Assembly (NCBI GenBank): GCA_031772625.1
Contig: CM062810.1
Coordinates: 452,662,014-452,726,013, forward strand
Direction of reading: 5' to 3'
DNA: 64,000 bases
Source of the DNA: Pinus tabuliformis
Taxonomy: Eukaryota; Streptophyta; Pinopsida; Pinales; Pinaceae
In this document: positions 35,066-47,942 of the stretch, piece after piece
Layout: each line of letters starts with the position of its first letter
Numbering within the stretch: position 1 is the stretch's first letter
Notes under the pieces: model-generated
Told to the model about the DNA's origin: nothing
Seen by the model: only the letters and a program-made list of their open reading frames with translations
Databases searched by the model: none
Position numbers and translations under genes: made by a program

Positions 35066-36825
35066 GAAAGGTTCAGATTTGACTCTAACTAATTATGCTT
35101 ATTTTTTCTTTTTAATTACATTGATTAATTAAAAAAATACCATATGAAACATGTTATTAATAAAGCCTAGTATTTGAAACACGGTTGAATGTCCATGATT
35201 AAAAATCTTGATATCTATTTTTTTTAATAAATAACAATTATTATTATTTAAGATTAAATTATAATTCAGTTACATTAAATTATAGAAATTCATAATTAAT
35301 AATAATAATTATTATTTAAAAATAAATTATAATTTAGTTTAATTAAATTATAGATCTTAGAGCCTCATTCTATAGATAGGTATCATGTGTAAGGATGTTG
35401 GTTGGTCACCAAAAATAAAAAAAATCTAAAAATCTAAAAAAATTAAAAAATAACTATACAAAACATTTAAATAATATGGGCTCATAAAAGAATTTGCATG
35501 TGACGAAATTGAATCCCTATGTTAGCTCAACATTTAAAATAGATATATGTTGCTAATTACATTGTTGTCCTATCAAATTGAGTTGAATTCGGTTCCCAAT
35601 AATTGTTAGGTCGTTCTCGATGGAATTACCATAATAGTTGTGGTAAGAGTATAAATGTGAAAATATATGAAGATACGAAGGAATTAGGGTAAAAATCAAT
35701 ATTGTATCGACATAGGGCATCTTGTATTTCTTCTTTCATCAGCCTTATTTCAAGTTGTCACGAGAAGGCAATAGGGTACAAAGACACTATTGTATCAACC
35801 TAGGGAATCTTGGCTTTTTTCTTTCATCGACCTCATTTCAGCTGATCTCCAGTCATGTAGGCTTTTAACATTTGAAGTGTGGAAATGGAAGGTCAAGGGG
35901 AAAGAGGATGAAAGTGGAGGAGTCTCCAAATAGAAGGCCAAGGGGAAAGAGCCTCAGAATGATAGATTCGAAGAAACAATGTGGCTTGTAGTGAAAATCA
36001 CGGTGAAGAAATTCGTAGTGGGAGAGAAGATATTGTAGCAGACGGTGAATTTCTAATTGTTCCATAAACACAAGAAATTCAATATACTCTTTTTCAAGAG
36101 GAACCTGTGGACCACTAATGTTGTGGATCAAAAAATGCATTGTCTCTTGCTCGAGAGAATCTGTTGGCTATAGACAAAGCTATCGAGATAGGTAATGAGG
36201 AAGTTATTGAGATAGGTAATGATAAGGTATTATAGAGGAAGCTATTGAGGAAGATGGTCCTGTGAATCAAAAAAATTTAGAATTTTCTGAGAGAAATAGT
36301 GATAAAAAGGCTTATGAGGATAAGTTGGAAAGTCTTATGAGGATCAGTCGGAAAGCTCTTGGCTCAAGCTTAGTCAGTGTAGCTTTTTGTCAATTTAGCT
36401 TTGGAGATATATCATTATTCTCTCTCTCTTACTCTTAGCCACTTACAGTTTCTTGGAGCACTCTAGTTTGAAGTAAAGGAAAGGAAAAGAAAGAAAGGAT
36501 CAAGGATAGCGAATTAGGATCAAGAAACTTCAGCAATAATACTTGCAGGTATCCTTTTGCATGTGTAATTTACTAGCTAGTTTTGACATCCATGGCTTTT
36601 CATTTTGGTGTATGGGTCACTTTTTGTTAGTGGAATGGTTTTTTCGGGCTATGATAGTGGATTTTAGCCTAGCCTTTCCTTTTTCCATATGCCATGATTT
36701 TTGGATGTTTAATTTAGCTTTTGAGATTTGTTTTGCGAGATAGATTTAAGAATTCGGGGCGGAGATGGTCGCAAGTTCCATTCCCAAAGGCCTAGGAATC
36801 CCTTGACCATTTTTGTTGAGATACA
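35066..36825. other. A/T-rich sequence without gene
   Basis: A short duplicated A/T block occurs at 35238-35292 and 35308-35355 (variants of attattattta...aaattatag). Elsewhere only short frames are seen. A 91-codon minus frame at 35865-36140 has no recognisable family. Confidence 0.5.
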
Positions 36826-37335
36826 TGGTAAATACTGAGGGATAAGTATCAATTCATGACCTAGTGATTCCAGTATGGATTTTGGTAAAGCCTAAGAAAC
36901 TAGTCTCATTCTAGGGCCTAGTGATCTAGTTTGGATTGCGGTAAAGTATAAGAGAAGGAGATGTAAAATTCCACAAGTATACTAATGGATTCCAAATGGA
37001 ATTCCAAGTTTGGTTCGGTTGTGATGAAAGCATCAATTTTTCTATGATCACTCTTTGATTGGATGTAAAATTCCACAAGTATCAATTCATGGCAAATACT
37101 GAGGGATAAGTATCAATTCATGACCTAGTATTCCAGTATGGATTTTGGTAAAGCCTAAGAAACTAGTCTCATTCTAGGGCCTAGTGATCTATTTTGGATT
37201 GCGGTAAAGCATAAGAGAAGGAGATGTAAAATTCCACAAGTATACTAATGGATTCCAAATGGAATTCCAAGTTTGGTTCGGTTGTGATCAAAGCATCAAT
37301 TTTGCTATGATCACTGTTGGATTGGATGTGCCATG
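36826..37335 (+). repeat. Tandem duplication, 264-bp period
   Basis: The block starting aaatactgagggataag at 36830 recurs at 37094 with few changes. Both copies contain cattctagggcctagtgatct and gaattccaagtttggttcgg. A short scrambled repeat of its own start lies at the junction (37070-37090). Confidence 0.9.
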
Positions 37336-38551
37336 AGATCCCACATTCATGCTTCAAATATGGCATGGGGGTCACTCACAAATAGAGAGATTTGTTTCAG
37401 CCATGTTTATGGTTAGGTAGTACCTAGAATTCCCAAACCTAATCAGATTTTCGTATGACTAATAAACGCTAAGTTTTCTTACTTTTGCAATGATTTATGT
37501 GTGGATTTAATGGTTGTCTTATCTCTAATATTTATATGGTTTTATGTTGGTTATAAGCATGGTTAAATGACTAGTTTATGTCATACTTATTTCATGTATT
37601 CACTTGTAACTATTAAATGGATGGATGCAAGACCAAATTGAGGATAAAATAGTTCATTAGAGAAGGAGTTGATCCTTAGGGTTATGTTTCATCAGCTAAT
37701 TCAGTCATTCATCCTCCATATTGTATCCTAGATCTATAGGTTGCATTGATGCGAAGTGTTTTACATAATGTCAGTCCCACTTTGGGATGCTCAAGCCTAG
37801 TCCTAATATTGAGTATTGATTTATCATCATTGCTATCATGAATTTAATGTATTTTGAAGGTTCCATCAAGTTCAATGAAGAGGTCATGATTTTGTGCTAG
37901 AAAAGTGTCTAAAATCTTGGGATTACTAGAAAATCATAATGTTACCATAGGGACTAACACTTTTCGGTAAGCACTTGGGAGCATTATAGCTCACCTGCAT
38001 TATATCTATGGAGTGTTACTTTGGCCTAAGTTGGCCAAAACTTGAGTAGGACCCAAGGGGAAGTTGTCTAAAGTTCTTGGCTGGCTCCTATGAGTTTTGA
38101 GGTTGATGATGGATGATTGCATATTATGATTTTGTCGATTCAAATTCCTTAAGATCACATAGGAGGTCGAATCCTATCATAGCAGTCTCTTGTCTCATTT
38201 TTACCAAATTTGGCATGGTTACTATCAGTAAACCTAGAAGGGGGTGTTACAGTAGACTTCTTCTTTCCGTGCAAGATTATCTTTTCCCCACTAGAATTTA
38301 TGTACTATTGGGAATCGTTTAGCTTTTGGAGACACTTAATTATGGCCTCATGCTGGCTATTTGTGCTTAGAGGTCCATAATCTGTCCATGTACTTGAGGA
38401 ATGATTGAAGGCATTATTTTGTGGCAAAGGAAGGACAATATAGCTGGGAAAAATCTACAAGGTCAAGGATTTTAAGGGTTGTAATATTCTCCTACATTCA
38501 TTAATACAAAAATGCATTTTTTTCATATACATTATGCTCATTTATGAATAT
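37336..38551. other. Flank of H, no gene seen
   Basis: Old LTR-like phrases occur (ggtgttacagtag near 38242, and attcattaatacaaaa near 38500). No partner copy is found in the window. It continues at 53185 after element H. Confidence 0.45.
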
Positions 38552-40646
38552 TGATGAGCCCCAATTTTTGGTAACAATTTGGGCTCATTTGGCCTACTTA
38601 CCTTGCTCAACCCTTCATCTTTTATCACTTATGCATTCATTTCTTGGTATATTCGTGTTATTTGTAGGAAGAAGGGTAGGCATTATATCTATGTGGCTAA
38701 TACATGATGATTTTAGGTTTTTTGGCATTAAAGGGATCAAAGACCACGCAGAAGGAGACAAGGAGACAGCAAGGGTGGCATTGCAGGTTTATAGGGAGGT
38801 TGTCTACAGCCTTAATCACCTCCCTCGTGATCTCCACCCTAACTCCGAGCTCCAACAGATTTCCCCACCGAGCTTAAAGGCAGCCAACGGATTCTATAGG
38901 AACAACAGTCTACAGCAGTTTACTTTTAGTTGGACAGCCGAGCTCCATTAATTGAGGAAGCCAGCTTGATCCTCATCATGTATAAATATTAAGGCCGTGG
39001 CCTTTGATAGGATCTTTTTGAACTTTTGAACTACTATTGCAATTTCTGAGCACGAGCTACAGCTCGGTTTTTGCTTTTTGTAAGCCAGTTTTGGCATGAT
39101 GTTAGACTCATGATTATTCAATAAAGGCAGGCAGCTTTGGATTCAATTCTGAGTTTTTAAGGGAGCTATAGCTCTCAGGTTAGGGCCCAACCTGAGAGCA
39201 ATAGACCTCCTTTTCCTTGTATTGTTCTTTGTCTTACCTTTCAGCACGTTATTCCTCTGTTTTGACATGCATTTAGAAATTACAGTCTGCTGATTTGATT
39301 TCTTTATGTGATTGAGTAGGATTAGTTTACGGTTCAAGTGCTTTTAGTTGCTTAGATTAGAGTAGGAGGATCAGCATTCATTAGAGCTCCAAGAAAAGGT
39401 TGACAGTGCACTCACTGCCATCTCTGTTTAGAGATTGGGGGTGAATACCGTACCAACCACCAAAAAAACACAGTCTTATACTTTAATTCAAGCTGCAACA
39501 CAGTCATTTCAATTGTAGATCCATCCATGCATTCTGATCTTGAGTAGTACCTCTTCATTCCAACTCCATGCACGATTTTTCTCTGAAGTTTACATTGTTG
39601 TTCATTGATTTAATAACACAGTTAGGATAGGTTGATGAATTCTCGGTTTTGTGCAGATTTGTTTCCTTTACACTGCGTTGCATCACTCTGTTATCTTCTT
39701 CTTCTTCTCAACCGCGCCTAAGGTCACCTACCCAACCTCTGTTCAACTCGTTTGCCTTCCAACCCTTCTACTGTTCACGTAACTTCATCTTTTTGACCTT
39801 TCATTGCTTCCACCCTTCTATCCACCAACCAACTGTACCCACTCTTTCCTCATCTCATATCTCTGTCCCTGAGCCATCACAAGCTCCTTCTTCATCCTAC
39901 CTATCCACCCATACAACTCCTCCACTCCTCCATCACCCAAAACTCCAACCACAGAACATCGTGTAGAAGTTAGCAGACTTCCTGTAGAAATCCCAAGCTT
40001 CCTGTAGGATCCCCTGCAGACATCCTATAGAAGCCTGCAAACTCGGTTTCCGAGCACCTGAACGTTGTGGACTTCTATGGAACGACGTTAGGGATCCCCT
40101 GGAACCTCTCCTAGCCCTCCTGACCTTTCCCAAGCTTTCTTTCCCTTCGAACTACCCCTGCACAATCAAACCCTAATAAGAAACAAAATCATAATAACTC
40201 CAACCACTTAAGAAAAAATACAAAAACAATGTTCTTTTCAGTAGAACTAGCTTAAATTCATGCATCTCATATCACTAGAAGTAATGGCATCATTTCTAGA
40301 AGTTTTCACTCCCACCATTGCATCATAGAGATTAGACTAGTCAGATTAGGGTTTACTAGGGTTTCCCTGTTTTGTTGCCTTTCAGTTCATTATTGCAAAG
40401 TAGGTCAATTTCCTTTGAGATAGCCTTCGTCCATCATTTAGAAAGCTTCTTCTGAGAACATATAGAAGTTGGCTTGAGCCCTAGTGGACTTGTGCCAGCT
40501 GACCAAGTGACAGCTGCGACAAGAGCTAGTACTTGTGCATACAGCACCGTCGCTTCCAAGTTTGTTACGAACTACCTGGTTGATAAAATTAGAGATAGGA
40601 AGCTCCAGGAGTTGTAGCATTATTGCTACAATACTAGAGCCCACCA
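38552..40646 (+). repeat. Left LTR of H
   Basis: 2095 bp. TATA box TATAAATA is at 38981-38988 and AATAAA at 39120-39125, so U3 is about 430 bp and U5 is long. Open frames of 105 and 135 codons inside are also open in the right LTR but look incidental. The U5 contains ttcctgtagaa at 39979-39989, the reverse complement of a word repeated in the interior. Confidence 0.96.
38981..38988 (+). promoter_or_regulatory. TATA box of H left LTR
   Basis: TATAAATA, conserved at 51518-51525 in the right LTR, 132 bp upstream of an AATAAA signal. Confidence 0.65.
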
Positions 40647-40652
40647 TCTTTT

Positions 40653-40670
40653 TGGCACCACTGCCGGGGA
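40653..40670 (+). other. Primer binding site of H (tRNA-Asp type)
   Basis: TGGCACCACTGCCGGGGA lies six bases after the LTR. It is close to TGGCGCCGTTGCCGGGGA, the site used by Athila-type elements. Confidence 0.85.
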
Positions 40671-41050
40671 AGCGTCAGAGTATTAGTAATTGTTGCTTTT
40701 CTTCTATTTTCTTACTCTTGCCTTCTGCTAAGTAGTTTATTTCATTTCCATTCTGCAAAAGTAGCATAGACATTTCCTGCTTTCATAGATTAGCATTTCC
40801 TACTTTCATAGATTAGCATTTCCTGATTTCATAGATTAGCATTTCAATTCTGCAATTTCATTCCTGCAAGCGTAGACTAGCATTTCCATTCTTGCAATTT
40901 CATTTGAGCAAAGTAGATTAGTTCTTTCCTGCTTTCAATTTAATTCTGCATCTTTATTTCAGTAAGATAGTTAGTTGTAGATCAACCTTTTTTAGTTTTG
41001 CAGGTACCAAAGAAAAAAAACAAAAGCAATCAAAAAAGTCTTTCCATTTC

Positions 41051-43774
41051 ATGCCTCGTAGGAATCGAGATAGAACAGGCAAATTCTTACCCAACACCCC
41101 CACCACATCACTGATTCACCCTTCTCTCTTCTTCTGTGACAGTGATCCAGAAGATCCTATAGGTGAACCTCCTGAGATATACGAAGATCCTATAGTAGAA
41201 GAAGAATTAGAGACCATCCCATCTGAAGCTATGGCTGACAATAGAAGAGAAGATGAGAGAATAGAAGGTGCCTTCCCCATCCGAGAGACCAATGGAGAGA
41301 TGAAAATGAAGAACATTAGCCCCTCCGCTTTACCTCACTTCCATGGACGGACTACTAAAGATCCTGATACCTTCCTGTTTGAGTTTGCTGTCCTTTGTAG
41401 AACCTATGACTATACTGAAGATGAGCAGAAGCTGAAACTCTTCCCTTCAACTCTTAAGGATGTAGCATTACGTTGGTTCATGGGCTTACCTGGGAATAGT
41501 ATCACCACTTGGGCTCAGATGCAGCAAGCTTTCAATACCAAGTACCGGGATTACTGTAGGTCTGGGGAAACCAAGGGAGAAATCTTTTGGATGACCATGG
41601 GGAGGGATGAGTCCTTAGAGGATTATGAGAAGAGGTTCCAACATAGCTATAAGCGGGCCAGGTGTTGTGGGGAAAAGTATCCGATGCGGATGACACTAAC
41701 CCTTCTAAAGGTGACAGTCTTTAGCAACAACTGAATGATAAAGTTTTCATGTTCCACTTTATGAAAGTACAGAGAGAATAGTAAGAAGGTCAACCAACCT
41801 GGTGTCTTGCGCTTAGTGGATCCTTGTCCTTCTCTCTTTGTATCCTGCTCCCAGCTCTTTGCTCTCCTAGCCGATCCAGCTACATATAGATCCTGCACAA
41901 AACAAGAGAGCGAACTACAAGATACATGTACTCATAACTGAAGCATGGATTAGGGTGCATCAAATATACATGTAAACACAAAGCATCTATGTAAAACAAG
42001 TATATAGGAGAACATGCAAACTTTATTGATAGAAAGTAACAGGGTTCCAGAGGAAGTTACAACCAATGATGTTGGATCCAATCCAGCAGCACTTCCTCGG
42101 CAGCAAGAACTCTCCTCTTCACCTCTAGTAAAACAATCACCCAATAATCCTGGCGGTATACCAACAGCACCTCCTTGCTTATACAAAATTCCAGCCTCTT
42201 TAGACCTCATAGAAGAGCTCTATATATAGGAGAGAAGAAGAGAGGATGAGTCAGCTTGAGGCTGGCATAGAGCTGACTAGTGTCCTCTCCCTCTTCAGTT
42301 AATCTTCAGTTCTTGAGTCCACTTGGAGATCCTTGCTTACACATGGTGATCAAGTACCTCTTACTCATCACAAGGCGAATCTGATGAACCAAGTGTCAGT
42401 TTGGAAGCTTCCTGGGTAGTTGACACCTTGCAGGATGACTGTGCCACTTGGCCAATCTCGCCCAGCGTAGGTAGCCTTCATTACTTTTGACTTCCAGCGC
42501 AGGTACAGAGTGGGACAGTTGCATTACAGCGCAGAAGCTCAGTTAAGCAGCTGACATGATCCAAAATAAGCCTGTTTTGAAGTGTTTTCAGGTGGAGAAC
42601 TGATTGGAAGTGCTGTTGTTTGATGACCTTGTTCTTTTAGGGGTAAGAACAACATGTTTAGGGACTGAGGATCCCTGTAATTATTGACATTCCATGCTCC
42701 ATGATGCGAGGCACAAAAATGTCTATAACACCAGGTGCACACTTGACCCTGAATCCTTCAAGTTGGTCATGCTCCGAGGAGTCCCTGAAGACCTCTTAGA
42801 TACCCTTCACATGTTAGCTAGGGAGGGACATTTACCAAATTCATTATGAGGACATCAAGACTGTGTTTAGAAACCACTCCATGGCAGCTCGGAAACGAGA
42901 TAGGGGAAACCTCCTCTCAACTGGTGTCCCTTTCTCCAAACATGAGTTTGCAAATCAATTGGAAGATCTTAAGAGTGAGGTGAGACAGACCATTGCCATG
43001 CAGTTGGACACATTCAGGATCCAGCAAAAGAAGGAAGAAGCTGAGAGAGCCTTGGCTATCTTCTGCCCTAGATGTACTAGGAGACACCCTAAGAACGAAT
43101 GTCCATTGCATTTGGTTGAAGTGTGTTTCGTTTGCGAGGAGGACCATCCCACAAACCAATGTCCAACCTTACCTGGATTTAAAGCCATGTACCAAGGGAT
43201 AGAAGCTCCCACTGAACCCCTCTATTACCTCAACCAAAGGAGGCCACAAGGACCTAGACCTTACCAGCAGGGGATGCAAGGGGCACCTCAAGCTTATTAC
43301 AACCCCAACCAATCGACTCCTATGCCTTCTTGGGGCCCCGCTGCTCATCCTTCCTGGTCTATGCCTCCTCCATGGTCTTACCCACCTCAGTACCCTACTC
43401 AACCCACTACTCATTCTTATCATTCACATACCCAGCCACAGCCTCAGTGGAATGCACCTTAGTCGGGGTGGAGGCCCCACTACAATACTCCTCCTGCCAT
43501 TTTGCCTCCACAACCAGTTCAACCTCAACCATTACCTCCTGCTCCTCCAAGGCAACCTCAAATACCTGCTCAACCGAACCCGAACCAAAACAATAGACAG
43601 GCCCAACAGGTATACACTGGGGAAACATCATGCCCTTCTTATGTTGTGGAGATCCAGGAGATCAATCTTCGATCTGGAAAGACTCTTCCAGATCGCCAAC
43701 CTCCTCCCCCAGAGGATGAGGAAGATAAACAGGAAATGAACCAAAGGCTATTCCACCCTTTCCTGAGAGACTAA
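41051..43774 (+). pseudogene. gag: Element H gag, broken
   Basis: Structural polyprotein. ATG 41051 begins MPRRNRDRTGKF. An acidic N-terminal region leads to a capsid core with LFPSTLKDVALRWFMGLP (about 41439-41492) and EDYEKRFQHSYKRA. Near 41715 a frameshift and a TAG appear, and a solo LTR interrupts at 41803-42730. Removing that LTR restores the reading frame across the junction. After another frameshift near 42840 come two zinc knuckles, CPRCTRRHPKNEC and CFVCEEDHPTNQC (about 43063-43173, both CX2CX3HX4C). A Pro/Gln-rich tail follows with a TAG at 43460 and the final stop near 43772. Two knuckles rather than one separate it from A and B. Confidence 0.88.
41803..42730 (-). mobile_element. 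Solo LTR of the A-related family inside H gag
   Basis: 928 bp. On the minus strand it starts TGTTATAGACATTTTTGTGC. It shares the order cagtccctaaa, gttgtt, cccctaaa and gaacaagg with the A LTRs. Flanks are CCTGG (41798-41802) and CCAGG (42731-42735), a TSD with one mismatch. A minus-strand TATA run lies at 42218-42230 and an AATAAA signal near 42026. It is younger than H. Confidence 0.85.
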
Positions 43775-43777
43775 CAG

Positions 43778-46700
43778 CCACCACACAACCCAACCCAGAG
43801 GAGGATGAGCTCCTGGGTGAGCTCAAGCAGTTGTGTGTGAAAATACCAGTTCTCCAAGCCATCAAGGATGTGCCAATATAAAACAAATTGGTTAAGGAAA
43901 ATTGTTTTAAACACCCAGGCAGGCGAAAGAGAGATGCTTCAACCATCAACGTCTTAGGAAAATTGTCTGACCTTATGTTAGGACAAGTCATCTGCCCAAA
44001 GTATCTAGATCCTGGGAGTCCTGTAGTAGATGTCCACATCAATGGCATCATCATACCTCACACTTTGATTGATTTGGGGGCCGCCATTAATGTGATGACC
44101 AGGGATACCATGCTCAAACTCAATCTTCAGGGTTCCTTGAGGAAGACCTCGACAGTTCTGCAACTAGCAGATTGCTCCATTGTGACTCCCGAAGGGATTG
44201 TGGAGGATGTCTTGGTCTCTGTCGACTCTTGGGAATACCCTGTAGATTTCTTGGTTCTGCAACCCAAGGAAAAGCTTATTGGATATCCTCTTATTTTGGG
44301 AAGGCCTTGGTTAGCCACTGCAGATGCTTACATAAGTTGTTGTGCAGGAAATATGACCATCAAAAATGGTTCTATGTCCAAGCAGCTAGTCCTATATCCT
44401 CCTGCCCAACCTTCCTTAGAGCATGAATTACCACTTTGGTTGGAGGAAGGAGAAGAGGATGAAGTGTACTCAGCACCTTTGTGCACCCTAGATACCACTA
44501 GAATAGACCCCCCAACCGAGGATGACTAGATTGAGACCTTGATCCAGAATCCACCTTCCAGTGCACCATCCTTAGAAAAATTGGTGGAGGATGCCCAAGC
44601 CAGCACCTTAGTGGATCTTTGTACGACGAACCCGGTCACTCCCAGAGTCAAGAATGTGGAGTTCAGCCCTGAGAGAACGTTAAAGATCAGCTCCTCCCTA
44701 TCTCCTTCCCAGGAAAAGGAGCTGTGTAGCTTGTTGGCCAGTCACCTAGATGCTTTTGCTTGAAGCTATAAGGAGATGAAAGGAGTCCATCCCTCAGTCT
44801 GTACCCATCACATATACATCAAAGAGGGTTGTAAACCGGTTAGGCAACCTCAGAGGAGAATGAATCCAGCCCTTAAGGACATTGTCAAGGAAGAATTGCA
44901 AAAACTGTTGGATGCCGGATTTATTTACCCCATCTCAGATAGTGAATGGGTGTCCCCTCTAGTGTTGGTTCCCAAGAAGAATGGGAAATGGAGAATCTGT
45001 GTGGACTACTGAGAACTGAACAAAGCTACCAAGAAAGACCATTTCCCTCTACCTTTCATAGATCAAGTGTTGGATGGACTGGCAGGAAAGAAGTTCTTCT
45101 CTTTCCTGGATGGGTTTAGCGGGTACAACCAGATCCAGATCAGCCCGGAAGACCAAGATAAGACCACCTTCACTTGTCCTTGGGGTACCTTTGCCTACCG
45201 AGTTCTTCCCTTTGGGCTATGCAATGCTCCTACTACCTTCCAGAGAGCTGTCTTGAGCATCTTCTCGGAGCTGGTCCATGATGCAGTAGAAATCTATATG
45301 GATGACTTCACTCCTTATGGGGCCAATTTCCGGGAAGCATTGTCCAATCTGGGAAAAGTCCTAACCAAATGCATTGAGATGAACCCGTCCCTTAGTCCTG
45401 AAAAATGTGAATTCCTGATGACTGAAGGGACCGTGCTAGGCCATACCATTTCTTGCCAAGGGTTACAGGTGGATCCTAACAAAATTGCTCTCATCAAGAA
45501 GGTTCCACCTCCTCAAAAGGTAAGGGATGTTCGGAGTTTCTTAGGATTAGCAGGGTATTACAGGAGATTCATTAAGGACTTCAGCAAGCTAGCCTCGCCA
45601 TTGTTTGGCCTGTTGGCAAAAGATGTGGAGTTTAAGTGGACTGATGATTGTCAGAGGGCTTTGAATGAATTAAAGGACAAGTTGGTGTCAGCCCCAATCC
45701 TGAGAGGTCCAAACTGGGCCCTACCTTTACACATCCACATTGATGCCTCGAACAAAGCCATAGGTGCAGATTTAGGACAAGTTGAACAAAAACTTCCATA
45801 TGCCATTTACTTTGTTAGTAAAAACTTGTCCAAAGTTGAACTGAATTACACTGTAACTGAGAAAGAGTTTTTGGCTGTGGTCCATGCACTGAAAAAGTTG
45901 CGACATTATATGACTAGCTATCAAACATTTGTACATACTAACCATGCTGCAATTAGATATTTAATGAATAAACCAGATGTGAATGCTCGTATTATTAGAT
46001 GGTTACTTTTGTTGCAACAGTTTGATTTGACCATTGTTGACAAACCAGGTAAAGAAAATGTTGTTGCTGACTTTTTATCTAGATTGGATTTGTGTGCAGA
46101 TGAGGATGGAACAGTGGATGACCAGATGCCTGATGAACATCTGTTTGCTATCTCAGCACTCTCTCCATGGTTTTCTGATATAGCAAACTACCTTGTTTCA
46201 GCACAGTTCCCTCCGCACCTATCTTCAAGAGAGAAGAGCAGAATCATCAGAAAAAGTGCCTCATTTACTTGGATCGGGGGCAATCTGTTCAAGCTTGGCC
46301 CCGATCAGATCTTAAGGCGTTGTGTAAGGGAGGAGAAAGTATTTTATATCCTCCTCACCTGTCATGATGGGCCTTGTGGAGGACATTTTGCAGCAAAGAG
46401 GACTGCCTTCAAAATCCTGCAGGCAGGCTACTATTGGCCCACACTTCATCAAGATGTCAGAAGATATATCAGCCAATGTGACCAATGCCAAAGAATGGGG
46501 AAACCGACTCAAAGGGATGAGATGCCTCTCCAACCTCAAGTGACTCTTGAGCCATTTGAGAGGTGGGGTATGGACTTTGTGGGTCCAATCAACCCTCCTT
46601 CGAGGCAAAGGTCTTACATCATTGTGTGTACTGACTACCTGACAAAGTGGGCAGAGACTAAAGCAATCAAGGCAGCAACAGAAGAAAAGGTGGCCGAGTT

Positions 46701-47499
46701 CTTAAGAGAAAACATCTTCTACAAGTTTGGCTACCCGAGAGAGCTAGTCACTGATCAAGGGAGCCAGTTCACATCCAACCTAGTTGAAGATCTACTAGCT
46801 CATCACAAGATCAAGCATAGGACTTCCACCCCATATCACCCTCAAGCAAATGGGCAGGTGGAAGTCACCAATAGAGCATTAGAAGGGATCTTGACTAAGG
46901 TGGTGAGCAGCAGCAGAAAAGACTGGGCAGGTCGTCTGGTTGAGGCCACATGGGCTTACAACACCACCTGGAAGACCACCACCGGCTTCACACCTTATGA
47001 GCTGGTCTATGGGAAGAAAGCTTTGTTGTCCATTGAGTTCGAGTACAACACTTTGAGGATGGCAGCTCAGCTGGATCTAGATCTCAGCCATGCACAACAA
47101 GAAAGGTTATTGCAGCTGAATGGACTGGACGAGCACCGGATGTAGGCCCTCCTTCACTCGGAAGTGGTTCAACTTCAGAGAAAGGTGTGGCATGACCAAC
47201 ATCTCCATGACAAGCAATTTCAGCCGGGAGATTGGGCCTTGTTGTATGACTCCAGATACAAAGATTTCAAGGGGAAGCTGAGAACCAGATGGCTAGGACC
47301 ATATGCAGTGGAAAAATGTCATGACAATGGATCTGTTCTTATTCGGACCATTGATGAGGAAGCCATCCCCATGCTTGTCAATGGGCATCGATTGAAGATC
47401 TACAAGAAGCCTCTCTCAAGACAAGAGTTCATCAAAACTATGGAGAAATCAGTGTTGGTCATAGAGAAAGGTTCTGCCTCTCCTTTGGGCATACCCTGA
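43778..47499 (+). pseudogene. pol: Element H pol: protease, RT, RNase H, integrase; a few stops
   Basis: One uninterrupted frame apart from stops at 43879, 44527, 44761, 45010 and 47143. Protease: LIDLGAAINVM near 44065. RT starts near 44840 and has motifs VSPLVLVPKKNGKWRICVDY, FSFLDGFSGYNQI and catalytic IYMDDF near 45293. RNase H: HIDASNKAIGADL near 45735 and VADFLSRL at the end. Integrase: zinc-binding HHCC (CHDGPCGGHF, QCDQCQ, about 46360-46490) and catalytic Asp in GMDFVGP and TDQGSQF, then Glu in GQVEVTNR. A C-terminal strand-rich part ends near 47400. No chromodomain is seen. It copies RNA into DNA and inserts it. The order and motifs are unambiguous. Confidence 0.95.
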
Positions 47500-47544
47500 A
47501 AGATCTAAAAAAAAAATATAAAAAAAAATAGTAATAATAAAGAT

Positions 47545-47719
47545 CCTTGGGTGAAAACCTTTCTGAGGCGCCCAAGGCAGGTGGTAGGGGTGAAAACCTC
47601 ATTGAGGTGCCCCTATTGTCTTTCAAAAAAAAAAGAGATTTGAAAAAATATCCTTGAGTGAAAACCTCTCTGAGGCGCTTAAGGCAGATGGAAAGGGTGA
47701 AAACCTCATTGAGGCACCC
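47545..47719 (+). repeat. Array of four hairpins in H spacer
   Basis: Two tandem units of about 107 bp each hold two hairpins. Stems are CCTTGGG/CCCAAGG (47545-47551, 47571-47577), TAGGGG/CCCCTA (47585-47590, 47610-47615), CCTTGAG/CTTAAGG (47652-47658, 47678-47684) and GGGTG/CACCC (47695-47699, 47715-47719). All share the inner part tgaaaacct...gagg, with CCTC/GAGG inner stems in three of them. Confidence 0.85.
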
Positions 47720-47942
47720 CTGTTATCTTTCAAAAAAAAAAAAAAACAATAAGAGAAAAAACAAGGTCAGCAAATTCATAAAGTAAAGTTGCATGCAGGT
47801 TGCAGGTGTACTATGGAGGAGAGGAAGCCTCTCAACTCAAAGCTAAGGATCCTTATCATGCTGTCAGGAGACCTCACCAGCACCTCCTCCAAGAGTACTC
47901 ATTTTCTCCAAGGTATGTGCAATTTTATCTCGACTTGAGTCT

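Noticed and set aside
38544-38951. A 127-135 codon frame in the H LTR U3 (also 51105-51488)
   Set aside because: It lies upstream of the LTR TATA box and shows no family. It is kept open in both copies only because divergence is low.
39649-39966. A 105-codon frame, open in both H LTRs (also 52187-52504), as a possible gene
   Set aside because: The second copy is open because LTRs are duplicates. The protein is Ser/Pro/Thr-rich with no family resemblance and lies in U5.
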